A stretch of DNA of 55,633 nt from Bacteroidia bacterium. GTDB lineage: Bacteria; Bacteroidota; Bacteroidia; B-17B0; Aurantibacillaceae. Below are positions 41,264 through 50,850 of the stretch, piece by piece (within the stretch, counting starts at the first letter, position 1; the number at the start of each line of letters is the position of its first letter). Both the position numbers and the translations under genes were made by a program. The stretch is taken from positions 1 to 55,633 of the forward strand of contig JAEUTP010000024.1 of assembly GCA_016787705.1 (NCBI GenBank), in the 5' to 3' direction. The notes below the pieces were generated by a model. It had not been told where the DNA came from. It ran no database searches and saw only the letters and a list, made by a program, of their open reading frames with translations.

Positions 41264-42217
41264 ATGGCTGAAACTGGAAAAAATATTGATTTAGCGGCAG
41301 ATCTGCTCTTAAAGGGCAAGCTGGTGGCTATACCAACCGAAACGGTATATGGTCTGGCAGCCAACGCGCTTAACGAAAAGTCTGTACTCGCAGTATTTGA
41401 GACCAAACAACGCCCTTTTTTCGACCCATTGATCGTTCACTTGCCCAGCATTGAAAGTATTGCAAAATATGCGATTTTAGAGGATCAGCGTCTGCAAAAA
41501 CTGGCAAATGCCTTTTGGCCCGGGCCTTTAACCCTTTTGCTTCCAAAAAAAGCGAATATTCCTGCAATTGTTACATCAGGACTGGAGCAGGTTGCAGTGC
41601 GTATTCCAAACCATAAACTGACATTGGAGCTTTTACGTAAAGTGGATTTGCCTCTGGCAGCACCCAGCGCTAACCCGTTTGGCTATGTCAGCCCTACCGA
41701 ACCTGCACACGTAGAGAAACAATTAGGTAATAAAATAGATTATATTTTGGATGGAGGCAGTTGTGAAGTTGGCTTAGAATCTACCATTATAGGAATTGAG
41801 AACGATAAAATTTGTGTTTACAGATTAGGCGGCCTTGCAATTGAAGAGATAGAAAAAGTAATTGGCAAAGTTGAATTAATGATCAATTCATCCAGCGACC
41901 CTAAAGCGCCGGGGCAGTTAAAAAGCCATTATGCACCAAAAAAGCCTTTATTTATTGGAGACATAAATGAGTTAGTTAAAAAAAATAAAGACAAAAAAAC
42001 AGCTGTTATCTGTTTTGGAGAAGAGAATTTTAACAAGCAAGATTCAACTATTTTTAATCTATCCAAGACAAAAGATCTTCAAGAGGCAGCTATTAATTTA
42101 TTTAAATTTCTTCGCCTTGCGGATGAAAGTGATACCGATATTGTTATTTGTCAAAAGTTACCGGAAGAAGGCCTGGGACGTGCCATTAACGATAGATTAA
42201 AAAGAGCAGCTTTTTAA
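41264..42217 (+). CDS. sua5: Threonylcarbamoyl-AMP synthase (Sua5/YrdC + Sua5 domain)
   Basis: 317 residues from the ATG at 41264. The YrdC domain is first (PTETVYGLAANALNEKSV, KQRPFFDPLIVHL, FWPGPLTLLLP, VAVRIPNHKL, SANPFGYVSPTEP), then the linker APGQLKSHYAPKKPL and the C-terminal Sua5 domain. It makes threonylcarbamoyl-AMP for the t6A37 modification of tRNAs that decode ANN codons. It converges with the PHP-domain T9SS gene, the two stop codons abutting, and is divergent from hpt. Confidence 0.93.
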   Translation: MAETGKNIDLAADLLLKGKLVAIPTETVYGLAANALNEKSVLAVFETKQRPFFDPLIVHLPSIESIAKYAILEDQRLQKLANAFWPGPLTLLLPKKANIPAIVTSGLEQVAVRIPNHKLTLELLRKVDLPLAAPSANPFGYVSPTEPAHVEKQLGNKIDYILDGGSCEVGLESTIIGIENDKICVYRLGGLAIEEIEKVIGKVELMINSSSDPKAPGQLKSHYAPKKPLFIGDINELVKKNKDKKTAVICFGEENFNKQDSTIFNLSKTKDLQEAAINLFKFLRLADESDTDIVICQKLPEEGLGRAINDRLKRAAF

Positions 42218-43657
42218 TTATTCTACTACAATTTTTTTGAATTTGGTTGTATTATCTCCTTTTATCTCTAGGGTATAAATTCCGGGCATAAGATCTTTTA
42301 CATCAACAGTTATGTATTGGTCATAAAAAGACGTTTCGCTTACTTTTCTTCCTGAAATATCTATTAAAGAAATTTTATAATCATCGCATACACTCATACT
42401 GATGTTTAATGTTTCATTTACAGGATTAGGAAAAAAATTAAATTCAAAATCTTTTTTATTCTCTGCAAGTCCAACAGAAGAAGTGTTTGTATACCAGATA
42501 GGTGATGTTACTATCCATTGCCCATCATGCTGTTTTATCTCGGCAAAATAATAATACTCTACATTTGCTTGCATGGCGCTTACATCGCTATAAGTTGCGG
42601 TATTATTATTTACCGACGTGTATACAACGGTTGGCAGTGTGCCGGTGTAATTATTGATTCCTTTCCAGATCTTGATACTATCTGCCTGCTCGCCATCCAT
42701 ATCGTTATGCACCACATTAAAAATGGGGTTGGTGCTTCCTGTTAAAACTGAACCCATGATATTGCCATTAGTATTAAAATCAATTTTAGCATTCCAGTCA
42801 TCGCTACCATAAAAATGCATTTGCTGCATAGCTGTTGTTAAATTAGCGCGCGTTAAAGAAGGCATTAATACTACCAATCTTCCTGCGGTGCTGCGGCCAA
42901 AAGTGGTATAATGATTATCATGATCATAGCCAATACCTAAATGATAACCAACAGACAATAATTTTTTATAATATGCAAAATAATCCCCAAGAGGATAATC
43001 GCTATAATCAGTAAACGTACTAAACGCTAAGCCACTGCGCAAAGGTGTGCCAACAATAGCACTATCATAAGCCGCATTGTAAGGTGAATAAGCTAAAGCC
43101 GAGGCAGATGTGCCGTTAGTGGCATAATCGCTAAAGCCCGGATGAGCCAGGTAACAAAAGGCGTTTGGATTATTTTTTACTTTTCTGAAAATGCCATCGT
43201 AATCTGTTTTTGAGTTATAGATATCATAGTTATTTCCTGTAACACCCGGTACCGAAGTTTCCCAGCCTATTAACTGATTAAAGCCATAAATAACAAGATG
43301 TCCGTTATAGGTTGAAGACACGCCCCACTCCATACCGAACAAAGCTAAAAAACTACCATCCTGGTTAGCGGCATTTGCCTGGTTTAAACCATTGGCATAA
43401 TTTTGTTTTCTGAATCCCGGATTTTTACTATTTGAGTAATGATTATGCTCTGATATACCTAAAAAATTAAAATTCTGGCTTAATTGTGCATAAGGATAAG
43501 CGCCGGCAGGCGTACTTACACCTGTTGAAGCAGAATCTTTATTACCATCACTAAAAGCAGTGTGTGAATGTAAATTGCCAAAATAATAATTATAGGTTTG
43601 CGATGAAAGAACACTAAAACCAAAAGCTACAAGGATAAACAGAATAAAATATCTCAT
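42218..43657 (-). CDS. Secreted PHP-domain metallohydrolase with T9SS sorting domain
   Basis: 479 residues: signal peptide (about 1-19), a PHP-type catalytic domain opening NLHSHTAFSDG (metal His-x-His), with GISEHNHYSN, YLAHPGFSDY and IGYDHDNHYTTFG supplying further metal ligands, then a beta domain (about 300-400) and a T9SS type A tail from about 402 (FNFFPNPVNETLNI, ending FKKIVVE). PHP enzymes are phosphoesterases or related hydrolases; a secreted, cell-surface version suggests phosphate scavenging. It converges exactly on sua5. No regulator is adjacent. Confidence 0.8.
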   Translation of the reverse strand: MRYFILFILVAFGFSVLSSQTYNYYFGNLHSHTAFSDGNKDSASTGVSTPAGAYPYAQLSQNFNFLGISEHNHYSNSKNPGFRKQNYANGLNQANAANQDGSFLALFGMEWGVSSTYNGHLVIYGFNQLIGWETSVPGVTGNNYDIYNSKTDYDGIFRKVKNNPNAFCYLAHPGFSDYATNGTSASALAYSPYNAAYDSAIVGTPLRSGLAFSTFTDYSDYPLGDYFAYYKKLLSVGYHLGIGYDHDNHYTTFGRSTAGRLVVLMPSLTRANLTTAMQQMHFYGSDDWNAKIDFNTNGNIMGSVLTGSTNPIFNVVHNDMDGEQADSIKIWKGINNYTGTLPTVVYTSVNNNTATYSDVSAMQANVEYYYFAEIKQHDGQWIVTSPIWYTNTSSVGLAENKKDFEFNFFPNPVNETLNISMSVCDDYKISLIDISGRKVSETSFYDQYITVDVKDLMPGIYTLEIKGDNTTKFKKIVVE

Positions 43658-43764
43658 TAAATAAAGGTAATAAATTAAACTTTTTGTTTTAGGATTTTAA
43701 CAGGGATTTAATTATTTCTTAATAACAGAATTAAAAAAGTTAATCGGTATTTGTTTTTTTTTTT

Positions 43765-43912
43765 GGCGTACCCTAATGGTCGCGCTTGCACAGGCCGGCA
43801 AACAAGCTCGCCCAAAAGCATGGTATGCATTTGAGCGAGCTTCAATCTTTTTGTTCGCATGCACAAAAAATATTTTCACTTCTCTCGATAGCTTTCGGGA
43901 CGCTCACGCAAA
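43765..43912. repeat. Structured intergenic element with nested hairpins
   Basis: After a run of eleven T (43754-43764), an unusually GC-rich stretch (GGCGTACCC..., CGCGCTTGCACAGG) leads to a long hairpin (43804-43842; AAGCTCGC...GCGAGCTT with CAAA/TTTG and GCAT/ATGC inside), a second hairpin (43848-43869; TTTTTGT/ACAAAAA), and a TCGATAGCTTTCGGGA motif. Its composition and tightly packed hairpins differ from the surrounding AT-rich DNA. It may be a mobile repeat or a structured RNA. Confidence 0.5.
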
Positions 43913-43956
43913 TAAATAATGAGGAATTTTTTGAAACAGATTTTTTTATTTTATAA

Positions 43957-44976
43957 CTAAAACTTAGCCGGTAAACCTCTTTTAGTTCGCCATTCAACAA
44001 TTGGCTTAAAGGGGCCAAATTTATGCTGTATTTCAGGAAAACTGTCAATGTAAGGACCAATACCATAATCAATAGGTTTTGATTTTATATTTGGATAATT
44101 GGTAGTGCCATTATTTATAGGGCGTTTATGAATTCTATCATCATTAATAAAAGCAGCTACATCAAAAGCCTCCTCTCTTGTTAAAAAAGGTTTATCGTAA
44201 GTTGCTTTACCATTTGGCATATTACAATAAATAAAAGTTGCCGCTTTTACTACCCTATGTAAACTGCTTCCTGGCTGGTAGCTTTTAAGCCCCCATAAAG
44301 GCGGATATTCGTAACACACATTATCACTGCGCATTTTTCCTTCTCCGTCAACGCCATGGCACGATAAACATTCTCTTTTGTAAACGATCTCGCCTTTTAC
44401 AGGATCGGCCGCAACATCAGGAAATTCTATATCCATTGGACTATCGCCTTTTATATGTTTGTTTACAGGCGTATTCTGCCCTACCCATTTTATATAACAA
44501 ATGATGGCGGTCATTTCTTTACCTTCAATAGGCAATGGCTTGCCACTGTGCGGCCTTTCTATACAATTATTAACGCGTTGCGATAATGATAGGATTTTAT
44601 CTTCGCGCGCGCGGTATTGTGGATATCTTGCATGTGTGCTTGAAAAATTAAACCCGTACAAAACAGTGCCGGCCTTTAAATGGCAATTGGTGCAATTCAT
44701 AAAATTAGCAGTGTATTTACCAACTTTGCCGTTTGGTCCAATATAATAAGCTGTGTTTAGTACTAGTTGCCGGCCATACTTTATTGCTTCGCCTAAGTCG
44801 TCATCGGGAATATTATTTGTATCAGGCGCCTGCCACATTTCCTCCTCCGCTAATTTGTTTTCATTTAAAGGAGTTTCTTTAACGAGGGGTTGCTCACTTT
44901 TAACTTCAGTTTGGCAGGCAAGCAAAACGCACAGAAAAATTGCGCCAACAAAAAATGTTCTTAGTACTGTTTTCAT
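43957..44976 (-). CDS. Di-heme c-type cytochrome, TsdA/SoxA-like, lipoprotein
   Basis: 339 residues: lipobox LLAC (Cys21), then two heme-binding motifs CTNCH (95-99) and CLSCH (203-207). A cysteine at 138 in RVNNCIER sits where thiosulfate dehydrogenases of the TsdA type carry an axial heme-ligand cysteine, and YCNMPNG offers a possible Met ligand for the second heme. It should be anchored in the periplasm as a thiosulfate-type or general electron-transfer cytochrome. No sox or tsd partner is nearby, so the assignment to TsdA is not certain. Confidence 0.7.
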   Translation of the reverse strand: MKTVLRTFFVGAIFLCVLLACQTEVKSEQPLVKETPLNENKLAEEEMWQAPDTNNIPDDDLGEAIKYGRQLVLNTAYYIGPNGKVGKYTANFMNCTNCHLKAGTVLYGFNFSSTHARYPQYRAREDKILSLSQRVNNCIERPHSGKPLPIEGKEMTAIICYIKWVGQNTPVNKHIKGDSPMDIEFPDVAADPVKGEIVYKRECLSCHGVDGEGKMRSDNVCYEYPPLWGLKSYQPGSSLHRVVKAATFIYCNMPNGKATYDKPFLTREEAFDVAAFINDDRIHKRPINNGTTNYPNIKSKPIDYGIGPYIDSFPEIQHKFGPFKPIVEWRTKRGLPAKF

Positions 44977-45087
44977 TTTGTTATAAGGTCTGTTTAAATA
45001 CTAAATTTTACATAAAAAAATAAAATTTTAATATTTAAATATAAGATAAAAAAAGCAAAAATTAAATAGGCAAAAAAATGTAATGAC

Positions 45088-45573
45088 TTATTTTTTATAG
45101 ATCAGCGCAACAGCATACGCATTTACCCCCTCGCCTTTGCCAACATAACCCAGCTTTTCGTTTGTGGTGGCTTTAATAGAAATTTCGTTTGGGGTAACTT
45201 CTAAGATGGGCGCCAACACTTCCTGCATTTTTTTTATGTGAGGGTTTATTTTTGGATCTTCTAAAGATAAAGTAGCATCAATATTACCAATGTAATAATT
45301 ATTCTCTTTTAACAATCTTACAACTTCTGCCAATAAAAATTTGCTGTCCGCGCCTTTGTATTTTGGATCAGTATTTGGAAAATGAAAACCAATATCACGC
45401 AAATTAGCTGCGCCTAATAAAGCATCGCAAATGGCGTGTAATAAAACATCGGCATCGCTATGACCAACGCAACCTTTGTTGAATTCTAATTTAATGCCAC
45501 CCAGCCAAAGCTCTCGCCCTTCGCCCAAAGGATGTACATCGTAACCAAAACCAACTCTTATATTAAAACTCAT
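45088..45573 (-). CDS. ispF: 2-C-methyl-D-erythritol 2,4-cyclodiphosphate synthase
   Basis: 161 residues with the complete IspF pattern: VGFGYDVHPLGEGRELWLGG (zinc Asp/His), GHSDADVLLHAICDALLGAA, GFHFPNTDPKYKGADS, ATTNEKLGYVGKGEGV. It converts CDP-ME-2-phosphate to the cyclic diphosphate in the non-mevalonate isoprenoid pathway. Its ATG overlaps the stop of a small lipoprotein gene (ATGA, 45570-45573), which follows pgk by 17 bases, so it is cotranscribed with both. Confidence 0.96.
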   Translation of the reverse strand: MSFNIRVGFGYDVHPLGEGRELWLGGIKLEFNKGCVGHSDADVLLHAICDALLGAANLRDIGFHFPNTDPKYKGADSKFLLAEVVRLLKENNYYIGNIDATLSLEDPKINPHIKKMQEVLAPILEVTPNEISIKATTNEKLGYVGKGEGVNAYAVALIYKK

Positions 45574-45761
45574 TGTTGTATGTTACATTTAGAATCGGCA
45601 GTTGAAAAATCCTGACAACGTTTTTTTGCCTGGCTTCTTGTTGCCTCAATTTCTCCGGCAATATAAGTAGCGTTAGAGTTTTTACACTCGCACACATAAT
45701 TTTTTTTGCAGGAAAAAGATCCTGCCGCCAAAAAAATCAAACTACAAATTATTGCTTTCAT
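45570..45761 (-). CDS. Small cysteine-rich lipoprotein (63 aa)
   Basis: Lipoprotein signal with lipobox FSC (Cys18) followed by KK, then VCECKN and three further cysteines (CQDF, KCNIQQ), so about five cysteines in the 45-residue mature chain. The Cys-rich pattern resembles small disulphide-bonded periplasmic or surface peptides; no family recognised. It is squeezed between pgk (17 bases upstream) and ispF (four-base overlap), so it is expressed with them. Confidence 0.65.
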   Translation of the reverse strand: MKAIICSLIFLAAGSFSCKKNYVCECKNSNATYIAGEIEATRSQAKKRCQDFSTADSKCNIQQ

Positions 45762-45778
45762 ATTATTTAAATTTTAAT

Positions 45779-46972
45779 TTATTCTTTAACTGCTTCTACT
45801 CCCGGTAATGTTCCTTGCTCAATATATTCCAGCAAGGCGCCACCACCTGTACTTACATAACTTACCTTATCGGCTAAATTATACTTATTTATTGCAGCCA
45901 CACTGTCTCCTCCTCCAATTAATGTATAAGCGCCATTTTTTGTTGCTTCTACAATATCAAAAGCTGCTTGTTTGGTACCCGTTTCAAAACTGCTCATTTC
46001 AAAAACACCCATTGGGCCATTCCATAAAATAGTTTTTGAGTTTTTAATAATATCGCCAAACATTTTTATTGTTTTAGATCCAATATCCAATCCCATCCAG
46101 CCATCAGGTATCTTATCAATATCTACTTCTTTTTTGTTGGCGTCGTTTGCAAAATTATCTGCAATAACAGCATCAACCGGTATACATAAATTTACACCTT
46201 TTGTTTTGGCTTTGCCAATTAATTCTTTTGCTATTTCTAAACGATCATCTTCACATAACGATTTACCAACCTGGCCACCCATTGCTTTTACAAATGTAAA
46301 GGCCATACCGCCGCCAATTAAAATATTATTGGCTTTATCCATTAATTGTTCAATGATCAGAATTTTATCGCTCACTTTTGCTCCGCCAACGATAGCAGTA
46401 AAAGGTTTTTGTGTTTGATTTAATACTTTGTCAATACTTGCCACTTCGCCTGCCATTACAAAACCAAAACATTTAGCTTCGGGTTTAAAAAATTTTGCAA
46501 TTACAGCTGTAGAAGCATGCGCGCGGTGCGCGGTACCAAACGCATCGTTCACATAAATATCACCGTGCTTGCTTAATTTTTGAGCAAACTCTTCATTGCC
46601 TTTTTCTTCTTCTTTATAAAAGCGTAAATTTTCTAACAATAACACTTCACCGCTTTTTAATGCAGCCGATTGCTGAAACGCTTTTTCGCTAATACAATCA
46701 TCCGCAAAAGAAACAGAGCTTCCTAATTGTTTACTTAATTCACTAATAATATGTTTTAAAGAATATTTATTGGTTGGACCTTCTTTAGGGCGGCCTAAAT
46801 GGCTCATTAATACAAGGCTGCCACCATCTTTTAAGATCTTTTTTAAAGTTGGGATGGCTGCACGTATGCGGGTAGAATCGGTTACTTCAAAAGCCTCATT
46901 TAACGGCACATTAAAGTCAACGCGAATAACCGCGCGTTTGTTTGAGAAATTTATAGAATCAACTGTTTTCAT
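45779..46972 (-). CDS. pgk: Phosphoglycerate kinase
   Basis: 397 residues matching [81 protein letters not shown], and [21 protein letters not shown] at the C-terminus. It catalyses the ATP-yielding step of glycolysis. It is the first gene of the pgk-lipoprotein-ispF transcript on the minus strand. Confidence 0.97.
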   Translation of the reverse strand: MKTVDSINFSNKRAVIRVDFNVPLNEAFEVTDSTRIRAAIPTLKKILKDGGSLVLMSHLGRPKEGPTNKYSLKHIISELSKQLGSSVSFADDCISEKAFQQSAALKSGEVLLLENLRFYKEEEKGNEEFAQKLSKHGDIYVNDAFGTAHRAHASTAVIAKFFKPEAKCFGFVMAGEVASIDKVLNQTQKPFTAIVGGAKVSDKILIIEQLMDKANNILIGGGMAFTFVKAMGGQVGKSLCEDDRLEIAKELIGKAKTKGVNLCIPVDAVIADNFANDANKKEVDIDKIPDGWMGLDIGSKTIKMFGDIIKNSKTILWNGPMGVFEMSSFETGTKQAAFDIVEATKNGAYTLIGGGDSVAAINKYNLADKVSYVSTGGGALLEYIEQGTLPGVEAVKE

Positions 46973-47076
46973 ATGAAGATCTTATTGTTTTTAATTGTCA
47001 TATGAAATACGTCATACAATCTTCTTTTGTATTTGTTTACAATTACGCATGACTATTTCATAATAGTAAGATAAAT

Positions 47077-48360
47077 TTAAACTATTTTTTTTAAACTCGT
47101 TTCAAATGCTTTTATAGTTTTATCAAGATCGGCAGTAGTATGCGCTGAGCTTACAAAACCTACTTCGTAACCACTGGGTCCCAAATACACACCGTTTTCT
47201 AATAAAGAATGGTATAGCGTTTTAAAATAGCTCATGCTGTTGGCATCAATTTCATCGGCATTATTTATATTTTCTTTTTCGGTAAAGGCTATCCAAAAAA
47301 TAGAACCCAAATGAAATAATTTAAACAATTTGAACGGATTTATTTTATTGATGCCATCTACTAAATATTTTGTTTTTGTTTCGAGATCTGCATAAAAATT
47401 GGGAGCAAGACATTCTGTTAATTGTGCTATGCCGGCACTCATAGCAACCGGATTACCGCTTAATGTGCCCGCCTGGTATACACTTCCTTCGGGAGAGACA
47501 TTACTCATAATTTCTTTGCTCGCACCATAAGCGCCAACGGGAAAACCACCGCCAATAATTTTTCCATAAGTAATAATATCAGGCTGGATGTTATATAAAC
47601 CTGCAACACCGCAAAAGCCCATCCTGAATCCACTGATTACCTCATCAAAAACCAATAACGTTTTATTAGAAGAACAAATTTCACGCAAGAATTCTAAAAA
47701 TTCTTTTCCCTGCAACAACAAACCGTTATTGGCGGGCACCGGTTCAATAATAATGCAGGCAATTTCATTTTTAAATTTTTCGAAAGCTTCTTTAACAGCT
47801 TCTTTATTGTGAAGAGGAACAGTAATGGTTTCGTTCACAAAACTATCGGGTACACCTGCACTGCTTGAATTACCAAAGGTTACAAGACCGCTGCCTGCTT
47901 TTACCAAAAGCGAATCTACGTGTCCGTGGTAACAACCTTCGAATTTTAAAATTTTATTACGCTTTGTAAAACCACGCGCCAAGCGAATAGCGCTCATTAC
48001 CGCTTCGGTACCACTACTTACAAAACGTATTTTTTGAATGTATTTGTTGTTTGATAAGATAAGATCTGCCAGTTCATTCTCTAGTTTTGTTGGTGCACCA
48101 AAAGAAGTTCCGTTACGCATTGTTTTATCAACCGCGTTTAATACTTTATCGTTGGCATGTCCCAAAATTAAAGGTCCCCAGCTGCAGCAATAATCAATAA
48201 ATTCATTACCATCCGCATCCCAAATATGAGAGCCTTTTCCTTTTTCAATAAATAAAGGATTTCCACCAACGCTGCGAAATGCGCGAACAGGAGAATTTAC
48301 ACCACCAGGAAAATATGTTTTTGCTTTTTCAAAAAGCTGCGCTGACTTACTTTTATCCAT
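47077..48360 (-). CDS. hemL: Glutamate-1-semialdehyde 2,1-aminomutase
   Basis: 427 residues from the ATG at 48360 (an upstream ATG at 48378 would put the start inside the -7 box at 48383-48376). PLP-dependent fold type I: VNSPVRAFRSVGG, YCCSWGPLILGHA, VSSGTEAVMSAIRLARG, CYHGHVDS, LLVFDEVISGFRMG, and TYGKIIGGGFPVGAYG with the Schiff-base lysine. It makes 5-aminolevulinate for heme synthesis (C5 pathway). Monocistronic as far as seen. Confidence 0.96.
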   Translation of the reverse strand: MDKSKSAQLFEKAKTYFPGGVNSPVRAFRSVGGNPLFIEKGKGSHIWDADGNEFIDYCCSWGPLILGHANDKVLNAVDKTMRNGTSFGAPTKLENELADLILSNNKYIQKIRFVSSGTEAVMSAIRLARGFTKRNKILKFEGCYHGHVDSLLVKAGSGLVTFGNSSSAGVPDSFVNETITVPLHNKEAVKEAFEKFKNEIACIIIEPVPANNGLLLQGKEFLEFLREICSSNKTLLVFDEVISGFRMGFCGVAGLYNIQPDIITYGKIIGGGFPVGAYGASKEIMSNVSPEGSVYQAGTLSGNPVAMSAGIAQLTECLAPNFYADLETKTKYLVDGINKINPFKLFKLFHLGSIFWIAFTEKENINNADEIDANSMSYFKTLYHSLLENGVYLGPSGYEVGFVSSAHTTADLDKTIKAFETSLKKIV

Positions 48361-48375
48361 TGGAAAAAATTTTGG

Positions 48376-48383
48376 CAAAAATA
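48376..48383 (-). promoter_or_regulatory. -7 box of hemL
   Basis: TATTTTTG on the minus strand fits TAnnTTTG and lies 15 bases ahead of the ATG at 48360. It decides the start codon. Confidence 0.55.
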
Positions 48384-48536
48384 GCTAAAAAGTTTCTTGT
48401 TTCAGGCTGATTGTTTTTTGTTTAGGGTTTAAAAGCTAAATTTTTAGTTTGTTTAAAAGTGTTAAACTCTTTATTAAAAATATTTTTTATATAATTGTGG
48501 TTCAATAATTGATAACTTTACCTAAACAATAAAATC

Positions 48537-49052
48537 ATGAAAAAAATTATTTTAGCCCTTTTAGTAGTAACAGCTTTTGCTTTTACTTCATCACGCGGAG
48601 ACGGTGATAAAATTCCTGCAATTACTGTAAAAAAGCTGGATGGCAGTAAAATAAGCACAGGTACTTTTGCCAACGGTGGCAAGCCAATAATAATAAGTTT
48701 TTGGGCAACATGGTGCAAGCCCTGCAAAAAAGAATTAGATGCTATACAAGAAAATTATGCGGACTGGACAAAAGAAACTGGCGTTAAATTAATTGCTATA
48801 AGCATTGATGATGCCCGCAGCGCAGGTAAAGTAGTTACTGATGTAAAATCAAAAGGCTGGGAATATGAAGTTTATATTGACGAGAACTCTGATTTTAAAC
48901 GCGCGATGAATGTAAATAACGTGCCTCACACTTTTTTAGTTGATGGCAGTGGCAAGATTGTTTGGAGCCACAATTCATATACTGAAGGCGATGAAGAAAA
49001 ACTATACGAAAACGTTAAAAAACTAGCTAAAGGCGAGGCATTATCGCACTAA
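48537..49052 (+). CDS. TlpA-family thioredoxin-like protein
   Basis: 171 residues: signal peptide (about 1-20), then a thioredoxin fold of TlpA type with the redox motif FWATWCKPCKKEL (Cys60, Cys63), INVIAISIDDARSAGK-like strands and the cis-proline segment NVPHTFLVDGSGKIVW. It should work in the periplasm as a disulphide reductase. It heads an operon with the DUF6029 barrel protein and an Omp28-type lipoprotein, so it may service their cysteines or those of exported heme proteins. Confidence 0.88.
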   Translation: MKKIILALLVVTAFAFTSSRGDGDKIPAITVKKLDGSKISTGTFANGGKPIIISFWATWCKPCKKELDAIQENYADWTKETGVKLIAISIDDARSAGKVVTDVKSKGWEYEVYIDENSDFKRAMNVNNVPHTFLVDGSGKIVWSHNSYTEGDEEKLYENVKKLAKGEALSH

Positions 49053-49117
49053 AAACAACTCATAAATAAGGGAAATAATTTTTTGTTTTTAACACAAAAA
49101 TTACTTTATTTTACCAC

Positions 49118-50824
49118 ATGCTAAAAAAATATTTTAAAAGTAGCCTAACAGCTACTTTTTTATTGATGGCCTTGCTAAATGCTTTTAATACGAAAGCGCA
49201 GAGCATTGCAGATGAAGTTAATTCGGTACACGGTTATTTTCAGATAGACGCACAGTATTATAAACAGGATACCTTAATTGGCGCACCAATTGTTCCTGAA
49301 AAAATGCTTTCCAACGCCTTTGGTAATATTAATTATACAAAAGGAAAATTTTCGGCTGGTGTAAGGTATGAAGCGTATAATAACGTTATGCAAGGCTTTG
49401 ATTCGCGTTATAAAGGACAAGGAATTACTAATCGTTTTGCGCGTTACCAGGATGAACTTTTAGATATTACGGTAGGTAACATTTACGAGCAGTTTGGCAG
49501 TGGGTTGTTATTCAGAACCTATTACGAACCGGGTTTATTATTTGACAATTCTTTAGATGGAATTCGCGTAATATCTAACCCCTATAAAGGTTTTACTTTT
49601 AAGGGACTTGTAGGAAAGCAGCGTTCATTCTTTACTCTTGGTCCTGGCATTGTAAGGGGTTTTGACGGAGAATGGAACATTAACGAGACATTTGATACAC
49701 TATTGCAAAACATAAAAACAAAAGTAATTTTAGGGGGCAGTTTTGTGAGTAAAAATCAGGCGGATGAGGACCCTGATTTTGTTTTGCCTGAGAATGTGGG
49801 TGCTTATGGTGGAAGAATGAACATTATAAGAGGGGGATTTAACTTTTTTGCGGAATATGTACAAAAAGAAAATGACCCTAGCCTTGCAAATAATGCGGTA
49901 GTTGGAGGAAAATCATATTACAGTTACCAGCAGGGTGATGCCATGTTTTTTTCAACCTCTTATGCGACCAAAGGTTTTTCAATTTTATTGCAGGGTAAAC
50001 GTATTGATAACATGAGTTTTAGAAGTGACAGGGATGCAACATTACAAAATTTATTGATTAACTATTTGCCGGCCACAACCAAGCAACATACTTATTTATT
50101 GCCGGCCTATAGCCCCTATGCTACGCAGCCAACCGGAGAGGTTGGCGGCATGGCCGAGATCCAGTTTAAAGTACCAAAAGGATCTGTTCTAGGTGGAAAG
50201 TATGGTATGGATATTACTTTGAATGCTTCGCAGGCAAATCTTTTAAAACCCATTAACATCAATGATAGTACAACTACCTCTAAATTGTACCGCACCAATT
50301 ATGAAGAGTTTGGTGGAGAATTATACCATGATTTTTTTATTGAAGTGACAAAAAAATTCTCTAAAAAATTTAAAGGCACTTTTATGTATGCTAATCAATT
50401 TAATAATATTAATATCGTTCAGCACAATACGCCAAAAGGACCTTACGGAAATGTTTTATCGCATATTGAAGTGATAGATCTTACATATAAATATAAGGCA
50501 AATTCGGCTATACGCATGGAGCTGCAGGGTATGCAGCGTGATAATAGTGATACCTTAAATTTAGGCAGTTGGGTGGTTGGCTTATTAGAGTGGACACCAA
50601 ACACTCATTTTTTTGTAGCCGCAATTGATCAGTATAATTACGGTAACCCGGTAGAATTGTTAAAATTACATTATGTATATTTTAGTGCCGGTTATACCAA
50701 TGGTCCACACCGTATATCTTTAAGTTACGGTAAACAAAGAGCTGGCATTTTTTGTGTGGGTGGTGTATGCAGAACTGTTCCGGCCAGCAATGGATTTGCT
50801 ATTTCAATTACCAGTAGTTTTTAG
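49118..50824 (+). CDS. DUF6029-type outer-membrane protein
   Basis: 568 residues: signal peptide (about 1-27, ending KAQ), then amphipathic beta strands over the whole length (FSAGVRYEAYNNVM, YEQFGSGLLFRTYYEPGLLFDNSLDG, FKGTFMYANQFNNINI) ending FAISITSSF, with a terminal phenylalanine. This is a large outer-membrane barrel of the DUF6029 kind, common in Bacteroidota and uncharacterised. It lies between the TlpA-like and Omp28-like genes (gaps of 65 and 26 bases). Confidence 0.8.
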   Translation: MLKKYFKSSLTATFLLMALLNAFNTKAQSIADEVNSVHGYFQIDAQYYKQDTLIGAPIVPEKMLSNAFGNINYTKGKFSAGVRYEAYNNVMQGFDSRYKGQGITNRFARYQDELLDITVGNIYEQFGSGLLFRTYYEPGLLFDNSLDGIRVISNPYKGFTFKGLVGKQRSFFTLGPGIVRGFDGEWNINETFDTLLQNIKTKVILGGSFVSKNQADEDPDFVLPENVGAYGGRMNIIRGGFNFFAEYVQKENDPSLANNAVVGGKSYYSYQQGDAMFFSTSYATKGFSILLQGKRIDNMSFRSDRDATLQNLLINYLPATTKQHTYLLPAYSPYATQPTGEVGGMAEIQFKVPKGSVLGGKYGMDITLNASQANLLKPININDSTTTSKLYRTNYEEFGGELYHDFFIEVTKKFSKKFKGTFMYANQFNNINIVQHNTPKGPYGNVLSHIEVIDLTYKYKANSAIRMELQGMQRDNSDTLNLGSWVVGLLEWTPNTHFFVAAIDQYNYGNPVELLKLHYVYFSAGYTNGPHRISLSYGKQRAGIFCVGGVCRTVPASNGFAISITSSF

Positions 50825-50850
50825 TATCTTTATATATAAATTAATTAAGC

